Assembly: GCA_963803875.1 (NCBI GenBank)
Contig: CAWDOA010000012.1
Span: forward strand, 62,001-126,000
Direction of reading: 5' to 3'
Length of the DNA stretch: 64,000 nucleotides
Origin: JABDIY01 sp963803875
GTDB lineage: Bacteria > Actinomycetota > Acidimicrobiia > Acidimicrobiales > SZUA-35
The notes beneath the pieces are model-generated. The model saw only the letters and a list, made by a program, of their open reading frames with translations. It was not told the DNA's origin and made no database searches. Of this stretch, positions 27,510 through 36,526 are shown piece after piece. Made by a program: the position numbers and the translations under genes. The first letter of the stretch is position 1; every line of letters begins with the position of its first letter.

Positions 27510-30173
27510 CTACCCGGTGACAAGGCGGTAGTACGCCGGGCTTGCAATCATCCTCGCAGCGAGGGTGAGATCGTCCGAATCCAGGAGATCCTCGGCCCAT
27601 TCCTCGCGCTGATCAGCGCTCGGAGATGATCCCGACACCCGACGGTAGAGCGTATCGATGCGGTCTCGACGGCTCTCCAACGAGTCGTAGAAGCCGGCGG
27701 TGACCTCCGCCGGGGTTGCTCTCCGCGAATCCAGCAGCTCAGCCCAGTAGGCACGGCCAGCTGCGTCGGGGGCACGATGGAGCAACGCCTGGTACAGCGC
27801 ATCAAGGTACGCGCCGCTCGATCCGTAGCGTCGGTAGAGCTCGTCGGAACCGAAGAAGTAGACCCCCATGTCGCGCAGGCTCACCCCCTGTGAGTTGAGC
27901 AACCCGGTCCAGTACTGCTTGCCGGCGGCATCGGGCGTCCGACCCAACGCACGCTCGTACATGTCTTCGACAATCGAATCAGTGAAACCTTGGTCTCGTA
28001 CGATCGACTCGCCGAGTGCGATCGTGCCGCCATGATCGGTCTTCCAATTCCAGTGATCGATGAAGGCCGGACTGTTCTGCTCGGGACGCAGTCGAGCGAG
28101 AACCGCCGAGATGTATTTGTAGTCGGCGGACGTCTTGAACGTTGACCCGGTCAGGTCGTAGCCGGTGAGCACCGCATCGACGGCGATGTCAGATCCAACA
28201 TGGGTCGATGCCACGGTTATGGGGCGCTCGTCACCGAACGGAATCCACCGACCCTGCGATTCGAGCACCCATCCGCCATTGCGATTGGGCCCGGCCACGA
28301 CTGCGACCGCCTCTCCGGAAGTGACGTCGCCATATGAAGTGGCCTGCCCGTAGCCGATGACTTCACCGCGATCTGTCACGACATAGCCGCTATGTCCTTC
28401 AGGCCAGGCCGAGATGTCGACCACCGTTCCTCGAGGTTTCACGCGCAGCGATGCAGGCGGGGTTTGCAACACCGGGTTCAGCTGCCCGGAGGCAGACACG
28501 GTGTAGCCAACTTTGGAGTCGTTGATGTCTCCCGCTACCGCTGGACCATTGGACGAGCGATCCACCACACGACCGCCGAAGGCATGGAGGAAGCCGTCAG
28601 CGGTGACCACGTAGCCACTCTTGCCACTGTCACGAACGATCAGATCAACCGGATTCGACCCGCCAGGGCGACCCGCTACCGCCGGTGCGTCCCCATAGGG
28701 AAGCACGGTTCCGCTCTTGGTGAGCACATAACCTGCGGTGGCAGTGCCGCCTACGGCGATCGCCCCCGCTCCTCCCGGTGGCGCATTGTCCGGAGTGGCC
28801 TGGTCCATCGCGGGTCGAAGTCCGCCGTGGACATCGACTGCGAGAAGTTTGGGGCCGAAGTCGTTGGCCTCGATCGCATCGGATGCATAGGGCACCGTGG
28901 CGCTCACATTTTTCGGCGCAAACTCTGCCTTCATCTCCGCTACCACAGGCATGGTCCAGTTTCCTGGGCACGACGTCTCACCCAGATCACGGTGACCGAG
29001 AATCGTCGGGACCGAAACATATTTGGCTGGGGGGTGTTTCAGCACACCGTCGGTCGCGGTGTTCTTCAGCAGAGCCCATCCGTTGGGATCCACACCGTGG
29101 AGACGCAGTTTCCACTCCCCCAGTGCTTTGACAGCCTGCAACGCTTCGGATGAGGGGCGGGTCGGCGACGGACTGGAAATGTTGCTCTGATGCTGACCGA
29201 GCAGGGCGACGGCAAAGGTGTTCGAGTTGAATCCTCGGGCGTGACCTCCGATGACGGGACGGTCAACCCCTCCTGAGCGCCCCTCCCAAATCGTTCCGAA
29301 TCGATCGACAAGGAAGTTGTAGGCAACGTCACACCAGCCGCGGGTGACGGTGTGGAAACGCTGAATACCGCGCAGGAGTTTGGGCACCTCGTCTTGGGCG
29401 TAGGAGTTGGTGGTGACGGTGTGGTGAACCACCATTGCCCGCATGCTGTCCGCATAACGAGGCCCGTCTTCACAGCCCTCGGTCCCCCGCTGGAATCCCG
29501 GTTGTTCCCCAGTCCCCGTTGGATCGGATCGAAGGTTTTGCACCCCAGGAAACAACTCCCTTTGTCAGCGTCTGCTTGGCCAGGGTGGACTTCTGCTCCG
29601 ACGTGAGGTCGGGCACGTCGAGTGCCTCGGTTACCAGGGATTCGGCGTCGCCGTAGAGGACCGCAACCTCGACCGCGGAGGCGCCCTCGCCGACCCAGAT
29701 GGGCCCGATCGCACCGTTCCCGGCCCGAGCAGCAGCGCCATACCCCTCCCCCCTGGAACTGCATCGGGTCCTTCTTCACCATCGAAGTGAAGGAGTTCCC
29801 AACCGCTCCATCGAGCACCATCGTGAGACCGAACAGCGAGCTGACTGTGCTCGAGCCCTCGTCCTCGTCCATCGAGTGGTTGTACCGTCACCATCTCGGA
29901 ATCACCGTCCAGTGGAACCGCCACGACCGGGACCGTCGAGCCCTTGGCAAGCACGTGTCGATCAGTCAGGTCATCGGACGCTCCCAGCAGGGCCAGAAGA
30001 TCCGAACCGACTCTCCGACTGGAGCTGAACGAACTAACTGTCGAGGTCACTCGGATGTCGTTGTCACCGCTGCGGTCGGCAGCGGCCGCCGGGCTGGTGA
30101 GTGAGACGGACCCCACCAGCAGCGTGCCGATGAGAACCGCGAGCGCCGTTCGGGATGAGAATCTGAAAGTCAT
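27510..30173 (-). CDS. Secreted PGRP/amidase-domain protein with GYVVT-type repeats and DUF4214 tail (frameshifted)
   Basis: ATG 30173 gives a signal peptide (TALAVLIGTLLVGSVSLTSP, then AAAA). The first 150 residues are beta-rich (WSGWELLHFDGEEG). Two frame changes (near 29735 and 29485) join GNGAIGPIWVGEGASAVEVA and the linker ending VVSWGAKPSIRSNG to the amidase_2/PGRP domain: MVVHHTVTTNSY (zinc His), GWCDVAYNFLVDRFG, ILGHRDLGETSCPG (zinc ligands). Next come repeats such as GYVLTKSGTVLPYGDA and GYVVTDRGEVIGYGQA, likely a beta-propeller. The last 200 residues contain DUF4214-like units (MYERALGRTPDAAGKQYW, LYQALLHRAPDAAGRAYW). It probably cleaves peptidoglycan amide bonds at the cell surface, together with the SpoIID-like neighbour. 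Confidence 0.82.
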
Positions 30174-30214
30174 CGAGATGTCCAAACACCCCACTCCCCC
30201 GCCTCGAGGAACGA

Positions 30215-31442
30215 TCAGTGTAAGCAGCGCCGCCCCTTCGCTCGCAAGGCCTGGGGACCAATCGTTATCTGACCTGCCCTGATGTGACGGTCACGTAGAG
30301 ATTTCGTGTCAGCACCGACAGCGTTGGGTAGTTGGCGCCTACGACGCGTCGCTCCGGGTGTCAGTTTGAGTTCGGTCGTGTCCATCTCGAGAGCATCGAC
30401 GATCAACATCCGCCCGACGAGCGGGTTGCCGATGCCCAAGAGCAGCTTGATCGTCTCGGTCGCCTGAATGGTGCCGATGATCCCGGGAAGTACACCGAGA
30501 ACACCGGCGGTCGAGCAGTTGGGTGCCACTTCGGGAGGAGGTGGATCCGGCATGAAGCCGCGGTAGGTGAACCCCGCCCCGGGATCGAACACGGTGACCT
30601 GTCCCTCGAACCGGAAGACCGAACCGTAGACCACCGGGGTCCCGGTCAGCACCGATGCATCGCTGAGGGCGTAGCGCACATCGAAGTTGTCGGCGCCGTC
30701 GACCACCACGTCGTACTCGGACATCAGCTCTGCCGCGTTGCAGGGGTCGACCCGAACGGGGTGCACGACCACATCGACGTCGGGATTGAGCGAGGCAGAG
30801 TGCGTGCCGTCCCGACTCGACCTTGGACCAGCCGACCTTCAGACTGTCGTGGAGGATCTGTCGTTGCAGATTGGACAGATCGACGGTGTCCATGTCGGCC
30901 AGACCGATCGTGCCGACACCGGCCGCGGCAAGATACAGCGCCGCGGGACTACCCAGACCACCGGCCCCGACGATCAGGACACGTGATGCCAGGAGTTGTT
31001 CCTGACCAGAGCGGCCAACTTCGGGCAGCAAAAGGTGGCGGGAGTAGCGGCTCATTGGATCGGCGATGACATCGGAGGGTGTGACCCACGGCTTGCCCGA
31101 TGCCTTCCACTCGGCGAACCCGCCGGCCATACTCGTCGCATTGAGGTAGCCCAGATCGTGCAGCGTTACCGCCGCCAACAGTGATCGCACACCGGTGGCG
31201 CAGTAGAGAACAATGGGGTGGGCCTTGTCGGTCACGTGGCTCGCAATCGATGTCTCCAGTACACCCCGCGGAACAGTGAGTGCGCCCTGGATCAGTCCGT
31301 GGGCTACCTCGTCAGGTTCACGTACATCGATGACCGCCGCTCCATGCTGCTTCTGCTCCAGCACTTCGTCGGTGGTGATTTCAGGAATCCTCCCTCGGGC
31401 TTGGGCCAGCAGTGAATGCAGGTCAGTCACGGGCAACTGCAC
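30215..31442 (-). CDS. Rhodanese-ThiF/MoeB adenylyltransferase fusion (frameshifted)
   Basis: Residues 18-110 are a rhodanese domain with AAVIDVREPDEVAHG and the active-site loop YCATGVRS (Cys nucleophile). The ThiF/MoeB domain follows: YSRHLLLPEVGRSGQE, VLIVGAGGLGSPAALYLA (ATP loop), DMDTVDLSNLQRQILH and YDVVVDGADNFDVRY. Frame shifts near 30808; the second part runs to 30215. The zinc-binding CxxC pairs and the usual end of MoeB are not visible, and the last 50 residues look out of frame, so another shift near 30350 is possible. MoeZ-type proteins usually carry rhodanese at the C-terminus, so the order is reversed. Expected role: activating a ThiS/MoaD-like sulfur carrier. It overlaps the sirtuin gene by 20 nt. 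Confidence 0.78.
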
Positions 31443-32198
31443 CTACCACGATCGGCAAGACGTGACTGATCGACCCGCTCACGACGACGTCGGCCAGGTG
31501 ATCCATCTCGGTGGGTTGGCCATTCGCGATCACGACCCGGGCTCCGGCGGCCTTGGCGATGGGAACCATCCGGTTGACCGGACCGACCGAAAGTGTCGAC
31601 CCGACGGCCAGGAGAAGATCGCACGACTCGGCTGCGGCTTGTGATCGGATCAGGTCCTCCTCCACGAGACTCTGACCGAAGCTGATCGTGCTGCTCTTCA
31701 AGATCCCTTCGCACTCAGGACAGGGCGGATCCGATTCGCCTGCCCGAACTCGCTCGAGGGCAACCTGCATGGGCGCCCGGTACTCACATCGCAGGCACAC
31801 CACATTTCGAACCGACCCATGGATCTCGACCAGGCGATCGGGGTCCGATCCGGCCTTCATGTGTAGCCCATCGACGTTCTGGGTGACCAGCAGATTCAGC
31901 TTGTCGTTGCTGTTCAGAGCTCGATCACCGCATAGTGCCCGCGGTTGGGTTGGGCGTCCCAGATCGGTGATCTGACCCTCACCTGCCACGCCGCTTTCCT
32001 CACCTCGGGGTCGGCCACATAGTGCCGCAGAGTTGATGCTTTCTCCGCCGCCGGGTTCTTCGTCCAGACTCCGTTCGGCCCGCGATAGTCGGGGATCTCG
32101 CTGTCGGTGGATATTCCTGCACCGGTGAGCACAGTGATACTGCTCGAGCTGCGAACCAGATTCACCGCGTTTCGCAGGGCTACCTTGTCGGGCGTCAC
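31423..32198 (-). CDS. cobB: Sir2-family NAD-dependent protein deacylase (frameshifted)
   Basis: The NAD-binding start is VLTGAGISTDSEIPDYRG, followed after a break by LLVTQNVDGLHMKAG and LVEIHGS (catalytic His), two zinc Cys pairs (CLRCEY and CPECEG), and LLAVGSTLSVGPVN. A missing G near 31919 (GAG-CTC) splits the gene; both parts together give about 258 residues, the normal sirtuin length. GTG 32198 is preferred, as it lies 7 nt after TACCCT; ATG 32201 is one codon upstream. Sirtuins of this class remove acyl groups from lysines, often on acyl-CoA synthetases. It is the first gene of a coupled pair with the rhodanese-ThiF protein. Confidence 0.88.
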
Positions 32199-32205
32199 CA
32201 TCTCA

Positions 32206-32211
32206 AGGGTA
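32206..32211 (-). promoter_or_regulatory. Leaderless -10 box for the sirtuin gene
   Basis: TACCCT on the minus strand, 7 nt before GTG 32198. Divergent TAACGT at 32221-32226 lies 8 nt before GTG 32235 on the plus strand. Confidence 0.4.
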
Positions 32212-32234
32212 CCGATTCACTAACGTGGCAGATC

Positions 32235-32606
32235 GTGGAGGTTGATCAGGGAGATTTTCAGCGAGTGGTGCAAGAAACCAAGCAGCGCGCCCAACACGAG
32301 CTTGCTCGATTTGACCACCCGCTCGAACTCGATCGCCGAATCGACGCTGCGCTCGAAGCCGCCCAATCAAACTCCCATTCTCGCTCGATCGAACGCCATC
32401 CGGCTGAGACCACCAAGAACAAGGCGGGTCAGATAGTTCGGCGCCTCGCCCTCAACCCTGCAGACCAGCGAAGATTGAACCGAGAGCTGGTGGCGCTGGC
32501 GGAGGATCTGGATCAGCGAACTCGTCGGCATGAGGCCGAGATCGCTGAGCTGAAAGCTCAAGTCGACCGTCTGATTGCCCTTCGACGCAGTGGAGAATCG
32601 CCGTGA
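32235..32606 (+). CDS. Coiled-coil protein of the second polysaccharide block
   Basis: A 123-residue soluble protein, mostly helical, with FDHPLELDRRIDAALEAAQ in the N-terminal half and a long C-terminal coiled coil: NRELVALAEDLDQRTRRHEA then IAELKAQVDRLIALRR. No catalytic motif, signal peptide or membrane span. Its stop overlaps the start of the GT4-methyltransferase gene by four bases (GTGA), so the two are co-translated. It is the largest of the small coiled-coil proteins in this window. Confidence 0.55.
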   Translation: MEVDQGDFQRVVQETKQRAQHELARFDHPLELDRRIDAALEAAQSNSHSRSIERHPAETTKNKAGQIVRRLALNPADQRRLNRELVALAEDLDQRTRRHEAEIAELKAQVDRLIALRRSGESP

Positions 32607-34602
32607 CGGGCATGCGGCTCGGCATCGTCAAACCAGACCACGGCTACATCGGCGGCTTCGAACTCCACATCACCGCGCTCTGCGGAACAGATGCGGACGC
32701 GTGGCCACGACGTCACGATCGTGCCTGTCTCGGCCCGCACCCGGTCGCCCAAGATCTTCAACTACCCGATCGCCCCGGTCTTTCGAGAATGGCACGATGA
32801 GTACTTCCGACATCTCGAGTTGCTCGAGGCCACGCGACAACTGGAGCTGTCCAGATTTGACGTTGTATGTGCAACGCAACCACCGACGTATGCGGCACCC
32901 CATTCGCGCGTTTTTTCGCTGATCTACCACCAGAACCGCGTCTTCTATGATCTGTCCGACGAGTTCGTAGCCGCAGGCTTCGTCGACGCGGAAGCCCACA
33001 AGTCCGCGACCGAGGCGATTCGGTCACTCGACGCTTCAGCCGTCGTGGGAAATCGAGGTTTTCCTGTCCGGCTCGCAGACGGTGGCCAACCGGCTCACCG
33101 AGTTCTGGAACATATCCTCCCTGCCCTATCGCCATCCCAATGTCACCGATCTACCAGCTCCAAGACCACGTGCCAGGGCAGGATCGGACATCCTCTGTGT
33201 CAGCCGGCAGGAGTGGCCAAAACGAACCGAACTCTTCGTGGCCGCTATGCACCTCACCGCTGCTCATCGCAGTGGCGACCGACCCACTGGCCACCTCGTA
33301 GGCGACGGCAGCCGGTCCGAATTCGTCAAGAGTCTCGACACCGAACTGGCGGAGAACCCGGCTGTCCTCGAGTCGCTGCAGACGGTGGACGACGCCGGAA
33401 AACTGTGGCGGAACATGGGTATCTTCACCAGAGGATGGTCACCGGTGGAAGGTGAAGCCAGTGGGAGAGTTCGGTTCCACGGGCCTGTTTCAGAAGATGA
33501 TCGCAACCGGCTGTACGGAGAGTCGGTCTGTGTCGTAGCACCTGCATTCGATGAGGATTACGGACTCACCGTGCTCGAGGCTTGGCAGCAGGAACGCCCG
33601 GTGATCGTCTGCTCCGATGGTGGTGGCCTCGCCGAGCTCGTTTCCCATGAGATCAACGGGCTCGTAGTCGACGCAACACCATTTGCCATCGCCCAGGCGG
33701 TAGATCGGCTGTGCAACGATCCGGTGTTGGGCGACGCGCTCGTTGCCGGAGGCCGTGAATCACTAGGGCGAATCACATGGACCAAAGCTGTCGATGCCTT
33801 TGAGCAAATGGCCCTCACCACGGCCGGAGCACCCGACCCCACCACCGCTCGACACCCGGGAATGGCAAAGCAGGTCCCGGCTCAACCAGATGAGCTCAAC
33901 CGCTACGTCGCAGGGGGCTTTGGCGAGGTGTCGGGGTGGATGGCGCCGGCTCCGGTCGAGACCCTACGAGATCTCGCCGCCGCACAGGACGAGGGCGGCC
34001 ATGTTGCCGAAATCGGAATTCACCACGGACAGACGTTCATTCTCCTCGCTCTGCTCTGTGGCGAGGGCGAACGTGCGGTCGGCTTCGACCTCTTCGAGAT
34101 GCAGTCGGAGAACGTCGATTCATCCGGTCTCGGTGATCGAGATCAGCTGGAACACAATCTGCACAGCGCCGGCGTTGCTGACGACCGAGTCCGGGTGGAG
34201 ACCAAGAACTCACTCCGCCTCCAACCCGGTCATATCGTCGATCTGGCCGGGGGCAGGATTCGTCTCTTCAGCGTCGACGGAGGCCACACGGCCGTGACCA
34301 CAATGAACGATCTGTGGGTCGCCGATCGTTGCCTGACCCGAGGTGGCATCGTCGTACTCGACGACGCCTTCAGCTCGGTGTGGCCAGCCGTCGGTGAGGG
34401 TATGCACAGCTACTTGCGCCACCGATCGTGTCAGCTCATCCCTTTTGGCGTTGTAGACAACAAGACCTATTTCACGAACACGACCCAAGCTGCTGAGCGC
34501 TACCGGACGCTACTGCGCAGACCTCGGGATGGCTATCAGCTTCGGGAGGACACGCTGTACGGATCACCGATGGTGTGCTCCAAGTACACGCGTATCGTCT
34601 GA
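32603..34602 (+). CDS. GT4 glycosyltransferase-methyltransferase fusion (frameshifted)
   Basis: Starting at GTG 32603 with MRLGIVKPDHGYIGGFELHI, the N-terminal half is GT4: FFVxxL-type fold with ILCVSRQEWPKRTELFVAAM, RVRFHGPVSEDDRNRLYGES, PAFDEDYGLTVLEAW (E-x7-E) and GGLAELVSHEINGL. The C-terminal 230 residues are a Methyltransf_24-type domain: HVAEIGIHHGQTFILLALL, AVGFDLFEMQSENVDSSG, IRLFSVDGGHTAVTTMND and GGIVVLDDAFSS. Two frame changes: an extra T near 32678 (ALAEQMRTRGHDV is restored without it) and an extra G near 33039 (restores SPSWEIEVFLSGSQ). Total about 665 residues. A bifunctional chain-extending and methylating enzyme is inferred. Confidence 0.8.
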
Positions 34603-34650
34603 GCAGCACGACGCCCATGTCGGTAGACGCACCAACCCATGGCGGTCCAA

Positions 34651-34656
34651 TAGGGT
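34651..34656 (+). promoter_or_regulatory. Leaderless -10 box for the SMP-30 gene
   Basis: TAGGGT 6 nt upstream of ATG 34663, identical in sequence and spacing to the boxes at 16635 and 54560. Confidence 0.5.
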
Positions 34657-34662
34657 TGGCCG

Positions 34663-35568
34663 ATGCCCGACGTGAAGGTCGCTGTCTCGATTCCCGCCCT
34701 GTTGGGCGAATGCCCCGTATGGGACGAGCGCGAACAGTGTTTGTACTGGATCGACATCGAAGGACGAAAGATCAGCCGGTTCGACCCGGTTGCCGGAACG
34801 AACCAAAGCCTTGAAACAGAGGGACGTCCTGGCTCGTTTGTTCTGACCAGTGACCCCGGGGTGTTGCTCGTCGCCGTCGAAAACGAGCTGCGATGGCTTC
34901 ATTGGAAGTCGGGTCAGTCAGAACACTTCGTTTCGCTCGAACCGGCTGGCAACGGAAATCGGCTCAACGATGGAAAAACCGACCGAGCAGGTCGCTACAT
35001 CGTGGGATCGATGTATGAGAATCCCAACGACGGACGGGCAACTGGCACCCTTTACTCGGTCGAGGCTGACGGGAGCTTCTCGGTCAAGCGGGAAGACATA
35101 GGAGTCTCCAATGGGCTCGGCTTCGATCCGGTACATCGTCGTGCGTATTTCGCCGATACCCACACTCGACGCATCGAACGCTACGACTACAACGAAGAGA
35201 CGGGCGAGTTTGCCAACCGGAAGCTGTTCTTCGACTATGGCGACACACCGGGGCTTCCCGACGGTTCGTGCGTCGACTCCGAGGGGTACTACTGGTCGGC
35301 ATCGGTGTACGGCTGGGCGGTCATTCGCATAGCGCCTGGTGGCGAGATCGTCGAGCGCATCAGTGTTCCCGTGGAGAAGCCGTCGATGCCGGCGTTGGGC
35401 GGGCCGGACTACCGAACGCTCTTCATCACCACCATCGGGATGGGTGGGAGTCGACCCTCCGCAGACGGCCTGCACGGCGCAGAGCCGGGGAGCCTGTTCT
35501 GTGTCGAGGTCGATGTGCCCGGTCTCCCCGAGGCCGTTTTCGCCCGAACTCCACCGAAGTTCGACTGA
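34663..35568 (+). CDS. SMP-30/gluconolactonase family hydrolase
   Basis: A 301-residue six-bladed beta-propeller enzyme. Metal-binding positions of the family are present: Glu in LLGECPVWDE, Asn in GNRLNDGKTDRAG, Asn in VSNGLGFDPVHRRAYFAD, Asp in PDGSCVDSEGYYW. Members hydrolyse sugar lactones such as gluconolactone or L-arabinono-lactone using one divalent cation. No signal peptide, so probably cytoplasmic. It has its own leaderless promoter and no sugar dehydrogenase beside it, so the physiological lactone cannot be told from context. Confidence 0.9.
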   Translation: MPDVKVAVSIPALLGECPVWDEREQCLYWIDIEGRKISRFDPVAGTNQSLETEGRPGSFVLTSDPGVLLVAVENELRWLHWKSGQSEHFVSLEPAGNGNRLNDGKTDRAGRYIVGSMYENPNDGRATGTLYSVEADGSFSVKREDIGVSNGLGFDPVHRRAYFADTHTRRIERYDYNEETGEFANRKLFFDYGDTPGLPDGSCVDSEGYYWSASVYGWAVIRIAPGGEIVERISVPVEKPSMPALGGPDYRTLFITTIGMGGSRPSADGLHGAEPGSLFCVEVDVPGLPEAVFARTPPKFD

Positions 35569-35591
35569 CGCGTTGCAATTTTAACTCCGGT

Positions 35592-35611
35592 TATTTACGC
35601 TTATATACGTT
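35592..35611 (+). repeat. Two tandem AT-rich 10-mers upstream of the 35704 gene
   Basis: TATTTACGCT followed directly by TATATACGTT, one helical turn apart, inside an AT-rich island (35574-35614) that stands out from the GC-rich surroundings. Could be a promoter or a site for a DNA-binding protein. Confidence 0.4.
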
Positions 35612-35703
35612 CTCGGTGTCGGACATACATGGACGCCCGTCGGAACCCGCATCCCCCTCCCGCCCGTTCCCGATACTCCACACCTTGCGTTAGAGGAGCC
35701 CCG

Positions 35704-36408
35704 ATGACCCACACCCCTGGCGCCAGAACCAGCTGGCTGATTCCGACAACACCCCCACCAGGTTCGCACCAAAGATCCGACCCGCTGCCTCGGCCGGTAT
35801 CCCCGATCGAGCCCATCAAGGCTGATCATCGAACTCAACGACGCCAGCGTCCCGTTCGGCCCGAAGAACGCCTGCCGACCCCACACCAACTTCAGATCCA
35901 GAGGTGGTGCGATCCGATCGTCACCAACACGGTTCCCGCCAACGGCTTCTACACCGAACGCTACTACGCGCCGATCGTCGGGCCCACGTGTCTGCTCTTG
36001 CTCCGTGCTCTCGCCAGTCGACTCGAAACCGATCGGGACGGATTCGTCGTCGATACTGCCGAGCTGGCGGCACGGATCGGATGCTCTTCCAAGGCCGGGT
36101 CAAACAGTCAATTCTGGAAGGCCCTGCGGAGGGGCGTCCGATTCGGCCTTCTTCGTCAGGTCGACGAGCGTGTCCTGGTCCGCACCGAGATCAGCCCGCT
36201 GACCTCCCGAATGGTGCAACGCCTCCCCCTAACACTTCGGCGCGAGCATCGGGTCTGGACACAATCGTCGGGGCCCAGCCCAACACCGTTGAGCGACGCC
36301 GCTCCCACCGAACCTGTAGCGGGAATCCAGCTCTTGCGACTGGCGGCTCGTGGCCTGTGCACTCCCGAGGAGCTACGAACGCTCGATCGAGCTCACAAGC
36401 TCAGCTGA
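35704..36408 (+). CDS. Unknown actinobacterial protein, possible winged-helix DNA-binding domain
   Basis: ATG 35704 is preceded by AGAGGAG at a good distance, an actual Shine-Dalgarno sequence, so it is preferred over ATG 35629. The first 75 residues are Pro/Arg-rich and probably disordered. The middle part has NGFYTERYYAPIVGPTCLLL and a likely helix-turn-helix/wing segment, DTAELAARIGCSSKAGSNSQ then FWKALRRGVRFGLLR. The end is LRLAARGLCTPEELRTLDRA. I do not recognise a named family. The AT-rich tandem repeat 93 nt upstream and the ribosome-binding site suggest control different from the leaderless neighbours. Confidence 0.6.
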   Translation: MTHTPGARTSWLIPTTPPPGSHQRSDPLPRPVSPIEPIKADHRTQRRQRPVRPEERLPTPHQLQIQRWCDPIVTNTVPANGFYTERYYAPIVGPTCLLLLRALASRLETDRDGFVVDTAELAARIGCSSKAGSNSQFWKALRRGVRFGLLRQVDERVLVRTEISPLTSRMVQRLPLTLRREHRVWTQSSGPSPTPLSDAAPTEPVAGIQLLRLAARGLCTPEELRTLDRAHKLS

Positions 36409-36494
36409 CATCGTGCCCCAAGAAGGCGCTTGAACAGGAGTTTCCTCGGTATTTGGGCCGATCGGCCTGCTCGGTCGGGGTTGTTTACTCTTCG

Positions 36495-36509
36495 GTGCAA
36501 ACACTGCAC
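36495..36509. promoter_or_regulatory. Short inverted repeat before the priming transferase gene
   Basis: GTGCA-AACAC-TGCAC, perfect 5-nt arms, just upstream of the GACACT box (36515-36520) that sits 6 nt before GTG 36527. Position fits an operator; arms are short and could be chance. Confidence 0.25.
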
Positions 36510-36526
36510 TCTGAGACACTTCGGGT

